From Moniliella sp. 'wahieum' (taxonomy: Eukaryota > Basidiomycota > Moniliellomycetes > Moniliellales > Moniliellaceae), in the NCBI GenBank assembly GCA_003971905.1, contig RSEE01000046.1, positions 186,001 to 250,000 of the forward strand: 64,000 nt of DNA, in the 5' to 3' direction. This document shows, piece after piece, positions 44,618-55,362 of the stretch; position 1 is the stretch's first letter, and every line of letters starts with the position of its first letter. The notes under the pieces were generated by a model. That model searched no databases. It was not told the origin of the DNA and was given only the letters and a program-made list of their open reading frames with translations. The translations under genes and the position numbers were made by a program.

Positions 44618-47600
44618 ATGCCCGACAAGGAGCCTGGCGCCGGCACGCTCTGGCACTTCAGCCGCCAGGAGACGCCCCTCCGCCCCGTCTTTGCGCCCGC
44701 CGCGCCCACGCCGCCGCCGCCTGCGCCCCGCCGCCGCCCCCCGCACACCGCCGCCGGCCCTCGCACCGCGCCACGCCTGTCCTCCTCCCCGCCTCCTCCC
44801 CCCCCCCCGCCCCCGCCGCCGCCCCTCATACGACGCCCCCACCGCCGCCGCCTCCCATCGCCCGCCCCCGCCCCGCCCGCCTTTCCCGCACCCCCACCCT
44901 CCATCCCTGGCCACCACCCCTCCCCCCCCCCCCGACCCCCACCACCGACGCCAATGCCAATGCCGATGCTATCGCCCACGCTGACCCGCGATGCCGACGC
45001 CCGCGCCCACACCCTCTTTTTCCGCTCGCTGCCAGCCTTGGCCTCTCTCCCCCCCAGCCTCTTTCACTCCGCCCGATTCTGTGCCTTGTCTGTGCCGCAC
45101 ACGCACTAGCACACCCGCACCTCCTCGGCTGCCGCCCCGCTCGCCTCCCCCCTGCTCACGCGCCAGACTACCCCCCCGCTTCCTTTGCGTCCAGTTCCCG
45201 CCGGTCTCGGCCCTGTCCCTCCGCCCAAACGCGAAGTGGGCAAAGTAAAGGCCCGCGTGCGAGAGGGCAAGGAGCCCAATGAACCTAAGGTGGCCAAGAA
45301 CCCAGGGAACTCAAGGGAACCAGGGAACCTAGGGAGACCAAGGAGGTCAATGACCCAATGAACCTAAGGTGGCCAAGGAAACCCAAGGAACCCAAGGTGG
45401 CCAGGGAACCTAAGGAACCTAGGAATTCAGGGAACCCAAGGTGGCCAGGAACCCAAGGAACCCAAGGAACCCGAGGAACCCAAGGTGGCCAGGGAACCTA
45501 AGGAACCTAGGGTTCAGGGAACCCAAGGAACCCAGGAACCCAAGGAACCCAGGAACCCAAGGAACCCAAGAAACCCAAGGAACCCAAGGAACCCAAGGAA
45601 CCCAAGGAACCCAAGGAACCCAGGAACCCAAGGAACTCAAGGAACTCAAGGAACCCAAGGAGGCCAAGATCCCAAGAAACTCCCTCAGGAGCGCACGTCT
45701 GAATCGTTTCCTCCACCGCCAATAAAGGGCCGCGCATCCCGCCCAAAATCGCCCCACGGCGCTCGAAGGGCGAGGGAGTACCGTACCTTCTACAGCGTCT
45801 ACACCCAATGAGCTTTCTTTTTGCCCGTCCCCACGCTCCCATCAAGGGGAAAAAGAAGGCCAAACTTCCCATTGTGGACGCGGGTTCGAATGAGGGAGAC
45901 CGCACAGCCTTTCTCAGGAGACCGATGCAGGAGATGACCCCTTCTTCCAGTCGTGCGCGGTACGAAAGATGCGCCATTCCCGACCCGTTCCCGAGAAAGC
46001 ACCGGGAAAAAGGAAAGAGGACAACCACAGCCATGAGCGGGCTTGGGAACAAGCGTACCTCGCCGCCCACGATCTGAGCTCGCTGCCCTAAGCAAGGCCG
46101 TAGCCAACAATACGACCCGCCCCCGAACACACTGTTCGTCCTCCTCGCCCGGTTCCGGGGCCCATCCAGATCCCTCAACTCCACCTGTACCAAGGCCCCA
46201 CCTCCTCCTCCATCACTCCCGTCGGCCGCGGTCCCGAACGGTCGTATCGATATCCCGACCTATCCCTTGCCTGCTGGCCAGGAGTTTGATCCCCTTTTCC
46301 CCTGAAAGCTTCCCACCCGTCCTCAGATGCCCCCCCGAGCAAGCTCTCGCCTTATGCCAGCAAACTCCACCCCCATCTTGGGCGCCCGCCCGCTCCGACC
46401 CGAAACGCGTTCTCCTCCGAGACCCTCAGCACTTTCAGGGCCGTCAGGCCGCCAGTATTTACGGGGTCTTCCGGCCTCCTCCAACACCTGCACCGACGGG
46501 GTCATCCAGGCACCAGGACCTATGAACATGCCCCCACAAGCACCTAGTTGGGAATGCCAGCGCAGGGTAGTACCGCTTTCTCCCCGCCGTCGGCCCTGCC
46601 GGAACTAGGAATGCAACGATCGAGAGTGCCCCAAGCCAGATGCCGTCCGCGTTGCTTCCCTCCGCATCCCCCGCCTGTTGGACCGGGACAGGCTTCCCAC
46701 TTTCACCCACCAGGTCACCCGGGGTACAACCATGCTACCTCTCCAACCTTCCTCGTTCATCCACACCGACCACATGCGATGCGCATGCCCGTCCATCCGC
46801 ATCCGAGCACTATGGCCTCGCCCCTCCCAGGAACAGCAGCACACGGGCCCTCGGTGGCGCTTTGACCATCGAGAAGCCACGCAAGACGCGGTTGGTTCCC
46901 CTCCCTAGCGCTGGACCGCCGCAGCTTGAGTCAACATTATGCACTTGCTGTCCCTGCTGTGCTGCCTGTGAGCCCGATGGGCTCGGAGATGAACCATGCA
47001 TACCCTTCCAGCGCCCCTTCCCATGCGCCTACTCATGTCCCCTCTCATTCCGTACCTCGCGAACGAGACACGTTCCTCTCGCCCCATGCGCCTGCTACCT
47101 CGAGCCTGTCCAACTCGCCTGTATCCGAACAGTCCATCTCCGGTCCTTCTTCCCCATTCGGCACGCCCGCTCATCCCAGTGTCCCTCTCCCTCACGCCGA
47201 GGCGACGAGGCACGGACACATCTCACTTCGACCTCTAGTGCGCCGCCCGTCGGACTGGCATCGCGGAAGACTCGTCGGACGAGTCGGAAGACGAAACTGG
47301 GTCAGAAGAGGAAGATCCAATTGGTTCTGCCAGCAGTGCCGCAGCCTCCCGTCGCCCGCCGAGTACGACACGGGCGCAGGCAAAGATTCCAAGATTGCTT
47401 GGCCTTGGCGCCACTTGACCCGGGACATGTTGGATTCCAACAAGGATCGAGAAGACGAGGCGGAGAACGGATCGAGTTTGGTCATTCATGCTCGTTTTAC
47501 CGTCTTTGCCGTATCGGGTTCCACCATCTTAACCGCACACACCACAAGGTTAAAATTTTTCCGTGCGGGCACCGTCCGTGCTGAGGTGGCGGGACTTACG

Positions 47601-50529
47601 GAAGCGCCTGCCCCCCCCGAAGCTCAAGGTACCGAAAAGGTAGCCACCGTGGCGGACACGCCGGGCGCACCGGGCCGTGTGACGGCGCTGTGTTTTTTGG
47701 AAAGCGACGAGGGCGAGACAGGTCGCTTTGCCTGGGTTGGCACGGCGAGCGGGATCGTATGGGAGTTGGATGTGGTACGGGAAACCAGGTGGCAGTCAAT
47801 CGCTTGGTTCACAAAGCTATCCTCCACATTGCCCGCTTGGGCCGCCAAATGTGCATCGTCGATGAAGGCGGCAAATTTCGGTCTGGACACCTTCCAGTCA
47901 GGCCAAGAGTTCTTTGTCGACGGATGCACGAGGCCCTGGCGCAGGCGGCGGGAACGCGGGGACAGGTCCATCAATGGCCTCAGGCGCTGGTGAAAGTACA
48001 GTGTCCCTCGCCATCCCTTCCTCGGACCCGGTCTCTCGCCCTTCCTTTAGCGCTAGCGTTTTGTCCGATCCCGATGACACCCCGGGCCTGTTGGGCACCA
48101 AAGCCATTACCCACCGTGTCTCGGTCGAGGGCAAGTCGGTACCGCTCTTGGTCGGGGACCAACTCTGGGTCGCCTCGGGCGGTGTCTCCTCGTTCTCCTC
48201 CTCCCAGCCAGTCCCGGCCGGATCAAAGAAACATGGGCACATACATCGTTCCATTCGACGCAGCGTGCGGGTCGCAGCGGCGTAGCGGCAACCGCTACGG
48301 GAACAGCGGTGGAACCTGGATCGGGGGAAGAGTTCCACAAATCGGTACGCGTGCAGATGTACAATCCGTTCGCTGACGATCGACCGTTCGTCGCGACCAT
48401 GCTTCCCCCCACGTTGCCCCCACAGTTTTCCCCCACCCCCGTGGCGGCGTGACTGATGCGGCGATTGTGCCGGCTTCGACAAGCTCGGTCTTTCTCTCCC
48501 ATGCAGTGGTCATGTACGTCTCTTTCTTTCTTCCTCTCCTTTTTTTCTGTTTTCTTTCGTCGTCATGGGCGTCATGGATTTGCGCTCGAGACACCGCAGC
48601 AGCACGCTAACCTTTCCCTCCAAACCCACAGATTTCTGAATGGTCACGCAAAACGCATCAGTGTGTTGGTGTGTACCACCAATCGCTCGAACCCATCTTG
48701 TGCATGACCGCTGCGGGACGGTACTCTGGGCCGGCACCAAAGGCGGGACGATGCTCGTGTTTGGTTTGGGCGACGGAGCTCGCAAGGGTAAAGGATCGCG
48801 CTTGGTGCTGATCAAAGCGTGGCCTGCGCATGCGGGCGCCGTCAGCACCTTGGTCACCGACGCCGATAGTGTCGCTCATGGCCGTTTGCAAGTGGTCAGT
48901 GGTGGGTTGGATGGGGCGGTACGGATTTGGGATGGGTTGTTAACCCACGATTGGTTTGAACGTCGATTGCAACGTGCTGCATCTGACTTGACTACCCGCC
49001 GTACCATTCGTACCCTTCAGGTCACCTACAACATTGATGCTGCCGATCCCAGCGAGTTGGAGAGCGGGACGAACGGATCATTTTTATCTGAGTTGCTGCG
49101 CAGTGCAGCGCGCGCACCGCCCGTGTCGAGGGCCCAACGTCCAAACTGATCGGGCCTGAGATCCTCGTGTTGGCCTACAAGACTGATTGATTGGAAGACA
49201 AGCGCTTGACGGCGCGCAGCCTCCTCCTCAGCAAAAAGAAAATCGGTAACGAGTTTGGGGCGAACGTATCTCGACCAGTACGCAGCTGGCGGAGTAAATT
49301 GCAAGGCGCCGTCGACGATACGTTTGGTACGGGCGCGTACGAGTTGGTGGAGAGCGAGTTGCTAGTAGGTCTAATGACGTGCCTCTTTGTTTCGTCACGC
49401 GAGGTGGAGGCGGGAAGGATCCGCGAAGCTGCCGTCGGCACCGTCAAGACCGGCCTGTTTGGTGGTCGGTACGGCAACAAGGGCGCCGTCGCCGCTCGCT
49501 TGATCGTGGACGATTCGAGTTTGTGCTTTGTCAATTGTCATTTGGCCGCGGGTCAACACCACGTCCAAGCGCGTAACAATGATGCTGCTACAATCTTAAG
49601 TGCCACCAAGTTGTTCCCCCGCGCGGCCCTTTCCGCACCCGAAGACGGCGCGATTCCCCCGCGGCTACGCAGGACCATGACCTTTACCCGTGGCGGCGAT
49701 GGTGAACAAATTTTGGACCACGAAGCTATCTTTTGGAGTGGCGATTTGAACTGTACGTCGTGCTTTGGTTTCTATGTTTCTTCCTTGGTTGGTTGGTTGT
49801 TGCTTTGGTTTTGGGTTTTTTTGGGGTTGGTTTTTTGGGAGTGGGAAGGAACTACGCGCTATGCGCTACGTTGAGTTGGGTCAGAGCCACTGACGCGTAT
49901 GCCTTCCTGCAGATCGGATCAACGCCACCCGGGGCGAGACGTTGCGGTACATTAACAGTGGTAACATTACTGCTCTTTTGGACGAAGACCAATTGACCCA
50001 ACAAGCCAATACGAGTGGATTTGCCCTTCGTGTCTTTTCCGAGGCGCCCATCACGTTCCCCCCCCTACAAGTTCAACCGCCGCAGTAAAACGTACGATAC
50101 CTCCCCCAAACAACGCACGCCCTCCTGTGCGACCGCATCTTATGGTGTGACGCTCCTTTGACTTACCCCAGCGCTTTGGTACGCGCACACGACACTATCG
50201 ACGATAAGGCGGAACACGCGCTGGGCTCAGTGGGCCCGTCCTCCTCTTGCTCCAGCTGGCTCGGACGAAAAGACCAAGATCGAGATCGAGATCGAGATCG
50301 GGAACGGGAACGGGAACGGGGTCGAATCGGATCGCTCGCATACCGCGCTTGGACCCCAACCATCTCGGACCACCGCCCCGTCTCGGCCGAGTTTGAGGTC
50401 AGTGTGAAACGGTTGGATTCCCAGCGCCTCCTCGACTTCCTCCCCCGACTACGTCAAGAGTGGAACGCGATCCAGCGTGCTCAGCTCGATGAGGCCCGAC
50501 GGTACTTCCACACGACCATTGTGGGGTGA
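44618..50529 (+). CDS. WD40-inositol polyphosphate 5-phosphatase (INPP5/synaptojanin-like)
   Basis: Likely ATG 44,618 (MPDKEPGAGTLWHFSRQ), with a Pro-rich, then Glu-Pro-Lys-repeat, then Ser/Pro/His-rich N-terminal half. A beta-propeller-like part follows: FTVFAVSGSTILTAHT, TALCFLESDEGETGRFAWVG, HKAILHIARLGRQMCIVDEG, VRVQMYNPFADDRPFVATML, IFLNGHAKRISVLV, TVLWAGTKGGTMLVF, QVVSGGLDGAVRIWDGLL. The catalytic domain has RTIRTLQVTYNIDAA, LSKKKIGNEFGANVSR, GGRYGNKGAVAARLIVDDSS, FVNCHLAAGQHHVQARN, AIFWSGDLN-YRINATRGE, (S)WCDRIL and TPTISDHRPVSAEF, i.e. the WxGDxNxR and SDHRPV motifs of Mg-dependent 5-phosphatases. Introns at 48,514-48,631 and 49,753-49,912 are well supported. It hydrolyses the 5-phosphate of phosphoinositides or inositol phosphates; the propeller suggests membrane or partner targeting. 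Many one-base breaks, e.g. CCTGTGCGAC where WCDR needs TGGTGCGAC. Confidence 0.85.
45300..45672 (+). repeat. 9-bp minisatellite (GGAACCCAA)n in phosphatase gene N-terminal region
   Basis: Around thirty GGAACCCAA/GGAACCTAA units with occasional GGTGGCC interruptions. As 9 is a multiple of 3 the array stays open in all three frames, giving Glu-Pro-Lys, Asn-Pro-Arg or Gly-Thr-Gln tripeptides. Flanking coding sequence suggests Glu-Pro-Lys. Confidence 0.9.
48514..48631 (+). other. intron 1 in 5-phosphatase gene
   Basis: GTACGTCTC donor, CCCACAG acceptor and pyrimidine-rich body. Splicing creates HAVVI-FLNGHAKRISV. Confidence 0.82.
49753..49912 (+). other. intron 2 in 5-phosphatase gene
   Basis: GTACGTCGTG donor, CACTGACGC branch site and CCTGCAG acceptor. 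The body is G/T-rich with TTGGTTGG words. Splicing creates WSGDLN-Y-RINA, the catalytic motif. Confidence 0.85.
50278..50322 (+). repeat. GAGATC/GGAACG hexamer repeat in phosphatase domain
   Basis: GAGATCGAGATC followed by GGGAACGGGAACG units, coding Asp-Arg then Glu-Arg dipeptides between the WCDR and SDHRPV motifs. Confidence 0.9.
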
Positions 50530-52259
50530 TGCGGTCACGCGCTGACGCGCTGATGCGGTGCTGCCGGGGATGCCGGGGATGGTACAGGATACACGAAGAG
50601 TGCTGTTATCGTTTCACCGGTCCCTGGGGCCACCAGGGACGTATTGGACCCAGACCCTCACTTCGTTGTCTTCTCCCTTCAAGCTTCAAGCAGCTGCAAG
50701 GCGGTGTACCAGCCCCGCCTGCCTCTGCACCACTGCTTTTGTATATCCATGCCCCCTTTATTCCCTCTCTTCCTTTTCTTCCACTTTTCTTGGTATCTTC
50801 ATCTTCTTTCTTTTCATCTTCATCTTCTTTCTTTTCATCTTCATCTTCTTTTTCTTCCCCATCTCATTCTTCATCTCCATTTTCATCTCACTCTCACTCT
50901 CCATCTCCATTTTCATCTCCATCTCGATCTTCGTCTCTGTTTTTGTCTTCGGGTTGTGAACTTTTAGGGTGTGCTTGGGCTCGCGTCCGGCCCACATTCT
51001 CAGTAACCACAGGACACAGGGCATACTATCATGGTACTTGTTCATGGAAGTAGGAGTAGGATGTGGGTGGTGTAGATGCAGTGTGGAACCCCCCAGGGTG
51101 GCTCATGTGCTCATGCGCCGTGTAGCCAAGGTCGTTTTAATCCCTCCTCAGGCCCAGAAGCTCGGCTGTTTTCTCCTTTCGCCTTCTCTTCCGCAGCCCG
51201 GCGGTGACTGGCTACTTGACTAATGTCCGTCTGTATATAGAGGTCGCTAGCTGGCTTAGTAGAAGTAGAGGTTACAACTACCACCACTAGTTCGATTGCA
51301 TCAATCAACCTCGGCTTCAACGTCCATCAGGTCTCGGTTTCATCATACAATGCCTGGCTATGGAAACAAAAGGTGAGAGGCAGGGGGACATGGTGGTATG
51401 TAGGTGCTTCGATCAGCAGGTGAACGGTTCAGTTCAACAGCTGAGAATCGGGATCGTTTCTATACCTTAAAAACAATGTATCCTGTTCTCATTGTGACCA
51501 CCCAGGTTGGAAGTTACAGGGTAGAGGTGTTGGCCCGTTTTGGGGAGCCTGACCCCTGACCGGGCCTGACCAGCCCGGGCAGGCAGCTATCCGTCAAAAG
51601 CAATGCCCCCCCGATTTACAGGCCTGGGGCGAGTATCCTTCTGTGGCTCCATGGTCTCTGCTGCACCGTGTGGCTGCGGTGAGTGTTGGCACTTCCCTAC
51701 GTAGAGGTTTGGTCTAGACTTGACTTGAGCCGCATTCCACATGCGCCCCCACCTTTTGTTCCAATTGTACCAAGCCGCACGTATAGTCGACACCGTGGGC
51801 GCATTTCGCATCTCTCTTCGCTTAACTCATTACCTCGGTTCTCACTCATCTGCTTCTGGAAGTTCAGACCATGCGGGCTACATCCGACTCAATGATTCAT
51901 GCATGATCCTGCTCGGCACGTACCGAAGGGGTACTAGCATGCAAATGAAATGAAAAATGCAGAAGGTGATGAGGGGGGACCAATCATACTGGTCCCCAGT
52001 CACGTCACGGCCTGTGGGATCTCCCCCACAAAGGAGGCCCTACCCTGCTATACCAAGGGGGCCCTACCAGGGCGTGAGGGTGGGCGGTTAGACCCCGGCG
52101 GCACATGACGAAAGAAGGAGGTAGAGGAGACGTGAAAGGTGAGAGGAGGGCAGGAACGGCGGGCATGCAAGCCAGCTTGCGTGCATGCAATACGAGGCAT
52201 GGCAGGCAGAGAGACGGAACGGAGGCCGAGCAGCAGGCGGTGGAGGCTTGGGATGGTAT
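50530..52259. other. intergenic region, no supported gene
   Basis: Holds a pyrimidine-rich CATCTTC/TTTCTTTTC tract at about 50,765-50,960, a CAAGCTTCAAGC word at 50,680 and otherwise unremarkable sequence. ORFs across the tract code only Phe/Ile/Ser or Lys/Met/Glu repeats. Confidence 0.6.
50765..50960. repeat. pyrimidine (CATCTT)n tract
   Basis: About 195 nt of imperfect CATCTT, CATCTCCATTTT and related hexamers; the opposite strand is purine-rich AAGATG/GAGATG. Confidence 0.85.
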
Positions 52260-52604
52260 CTAGTGCGCGTGGCGGGTAGGAACAAGGGGAATGCGAGTGC
52301 GAGATGAGCGAGTACGAGAGGATAAAGCGAGTGGGCGTGCGATGCGAGTGCGAGGCGAGTGCGGGGCGTGCGCGAGGGGGGGGGGGTACTTGGGGAGAGG
52401 AACGGAGGAACGGAGGGAGAAGAGAGCTAGTGATGATGGTGTGCGGGATGGTGCTGGGGGGGCAGGGGTGGTACCGACGAGGACCGCGCGCGGGCGGCGG
52501 CTGACGGGGGTGGCGTTGTCCAGCTTGGCGTCGCAGAAGACGCAGTAGCCCGTGGTGGGGCGGGTGACGCCGTTGCAGGAGGGGCAGAGGACGTAGGCGC
52601 TCAT
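52260..52604 (-). CDS. small zinc-ribbon protein (5' exon)
   Basis: ATG 52,604 gives MSAYVLCPSCNGVTRPTTGY and then CVFCDAKLDN, a CxxC...CxxC zinc ribbon of about 25 residues at the N-terminus, followed by a Pro/Ser/Arg-rich stretch that may be intron or disordered. A TATAAATA box lies on the minus strand at about 52,658-52,666, roughly 55 bp upstream, with a long poly-C/T tract between it and the ATG, like a pyrimidine-rich leader. I do not recognise the family. The 3' end is uncertain because the frame after VSRRPRAVLVG loses the coding character, so a splice donor near 52,460 is possible. Confidence 0.5.
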   Translation of the reverse strand: MSAYVLCPSCNGVTRPTTGYCVFCDAKLDNATPVSRRPRAVLVGTTPAPPAPSRTPSSLALFSLRSSVPLPKYPPPLAHAPHSPRTRIARPLALSSRTRSSRTRIPLVPTRHAH

Positions 52605-53933
52605 GGGGGGGGGGGGGGGTTTTGGGGGGCGGGGGGGCCAGGAGCGGGCGACAGGAGGTATTTATACGCGGGGGCCGGTGCGAGCGAGGCAACTGGCGCG
52701 TGGGAAGCAGCCCGCCGAGACGGCCAGAGACAGACGCGTTGCACTCGCCGGCTCCACTCGTCCCCATTCAAGACGGGGCTGGAGTCCGGCCTGGATCGCA
52801 TCTGGGGCGAGCCTCCTGCTGGAGAAACGCCCGGCGCGCTTCAAGCTTCACACTGCAGACGTTCCCCAGCCACAGCGCCACACCAGCGCGATGATGTCAT
52901 CCTGACTCAGACGCCGCGAGCGCCGCTGCGGGGAGTCGGCCTTCCGCCGGCTGCCCCACACATTCCGGGGGGTCAGTAACTAGCAACTAGCAACTAGCAA
53001 CCAGCAACCCTCATCCATGCCCATCCCCATTTCTCTTCCGCCGCCCCTCCACCCCACTGCCCCGCATTCGGCCCAGCCCGAATTACCACATCTGCCCCGT
53101 GTCTCCGGTGTGCCCAATGCGCCCACGCACTCACCCTTCCCACCCCACCCCCCACCGCCGAGACCATCTCGAACCATCCCGTGCGGACACACGCCTCCGC
53201 CGCCCTTCCCCATTCCATACTCAGCTCAACGTTCAACTTGAACGTACGTTGAACGCTGAACGTTGATGACGTGGATGCATTTTGTTCCTACATTTTGTTC
53301 ATACACGTGACATACACCCCTCGCCCCCCCCCCCTCTTGACCATGGGGTGTGGGTACGACTGATCAAACAATGCAACTAGGCCAGCCCAGCGCGGTTATA
53401 AGCTGTCTACATCTCCGGCTTCGCCGCCCGCTTCGTTCTACTCCGGGGGCGAATCAAGAACCCGTCAGAGCAAGCGCACGACGGGTCAAGGAAAGGGCAT
53501 GGCGACATCTTGTTTCATGGCAGATCGCCACACGGCATCATCATGTATCACGAAGGGGGGGAAAAGGGAGAAGTGCAAGAGGGGGCAGAAGGAGGGGGGC
53601 GGGGTATCGGCGTGCATAGCAGCTTTAAAGGAGTCAAGCTACTGGGGGTGGGTGCGACCGAACAGTCACACCAGTTACCGCAGTTTGCTAGTTACTAGTC
53701 TTGATGCGCAATTAAACCAACAAGGCTCAAGCGATCAAGCGTAGCCAAACGGAGCCAGGGCCAACCAAAGTCGATAGACAAAGCCTTCACATGGATCTTG
53801 CAAAAAACGAAAGACGATCCTCCTCAACCCTCTCGATTCTCGATTCTCGGCTTAGGTTCAATCATTCCGCTAGACCTTGCTTCGTCTGCGAACAGCGAGG
53901 CCAAGAACCGTTTTTTGGAGAGAGTTGGCGCTT
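52605..53933. other. intergenic region, no supported gene
   Basis: Contains the promoter of the zinc-ribbon gene, AACTAGCAACTAGCAACTAG repeats (52,978-53,000) and an inverted TTCAACTTGAACGTACGTTGAA word cluster (53,229-53,266). No conserved protein. Confidence 0.5.
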
Positions 53934-55328
53934 CTACCCTTTCTGCCGGGAGTACGTTCCTTCCCCCGAGGGGTAAGCGGAGGGCAAGGGTGGGAGGTGC
54001 GGAGGCACATGCCTAGAAGATGGGTTCGTGGGATGATGGACATGGACATGGACTGGACCGGGCGGGGTCGGGTAGATGGGAGCCTGCACCGGTTTGACCT
54101 TGCACGTGGACGTGGACGGGGTAGGAGGGCGTTGTGGTGCGATGGCTGCGGTGGCACAACGGAACTGCACTGGGTTACGCGTAGTCGTTGGGTTGCAGGT
54201 CGGTGGGGGTGGGGGTACCGACACGGGCACAACAGATGGCTTGGACGCGACGCGGAACGGGCTAGCGAACGTAATCGATCCATCGATGCAAAGGAACGAA
54301 GGTTCCGTCTGGACGGACGAGTGGGAAGAGGATCGGGTGGGGAGGTGGATGCCAATCCGATTGGGAGCGGGAGGAGAGAGAAGGGGCCCTGCGTAGCCAC
54401 TGGACGCACTGCACCGGCACGGCACCGGCCCGGGCCCCCCTGGTCCCGCCGGCGTAGAGGTGGTGGCATAAGGATTGATGGGAGGGTCCAATTGCGCTCC
54501 TTGTGCGGACCAAGAGAGGTAAGCGGCGGGGGTGGTAGGGATAAGATTCGCCGATTCGCTCAAAGCGCAACGGTGGAGCGGTTGAGCTCGCTCCTAAATG
54601 GGGTAGGGGTAGAGTCGCGGTGGTGGAATGCAGTGGCATTCGAGGCGGGCCAGAGAAGGAGCCGTACGACGGAGCTGGCCATTGTGTTTCACAGGGTGCA
54701 GCGCGAGAGGGTAGGCGCCCTGGTCAGGGAGGATCCGGGGGGATAGTCATAGTCATGCTCCGGGTAGACGGGCGCTTCATCCGCATCATACTTTCTCTAG
54801 ACCGCTGGAGCAGCCTTTGGGAGAGGGAGATGAAAGGGTGGGGCGTACGCGTGAGCGGGGCGTACAATCCCCCTCGGCCCTCTCCTCCGTCATCGTTGTG
54901 TTCGAACGTCTCAGTATCAACGTGTGAAACCGGGTGGAAAAGAGGGGGGGAGAAGGTGGGTGGCATGCGAGTATTCAGCAAGAAAGTTGTCGCCCACTCC
55001 GATAGCTCCACGGGGTCAGAGGTTGCTGCCTGTGGTGGTCCGACACGGCTTGCAGCGTGCATCCGACAAGAAACCATTTGTCACACCCGCGCTTTCTTTT
55101 CTCTTTCGGGCGCACTCATTCTTTGTCCTCCCTCTTCTCGCTCACATTCGCCCCGAACGTAACTCGAGCATGCTTTGTCGTCTCCCTTGAAACGGAGCAT
55201 AAGGGCGAGACGGTCCCTCTTCCCCCCTAGAGGAAAGCGGCAGCGGTCCAGACCCAGCCCGTTCAGGCCCTGGTGCCATGGCTCAAACGAAGACAGAAAA
55301 GCGTCCTGCTCTCCCGTACTCGCCCATT

Positions 55329-55362
<34 letters not shown>

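Noticed and set aside
50558-51045. Phe/Ile-rich 'membrane protein' and Lys/Met/Glu-rich protein on opposite strands
   Set aside because: Both are translations of the CATCTT pyrimidine tract.
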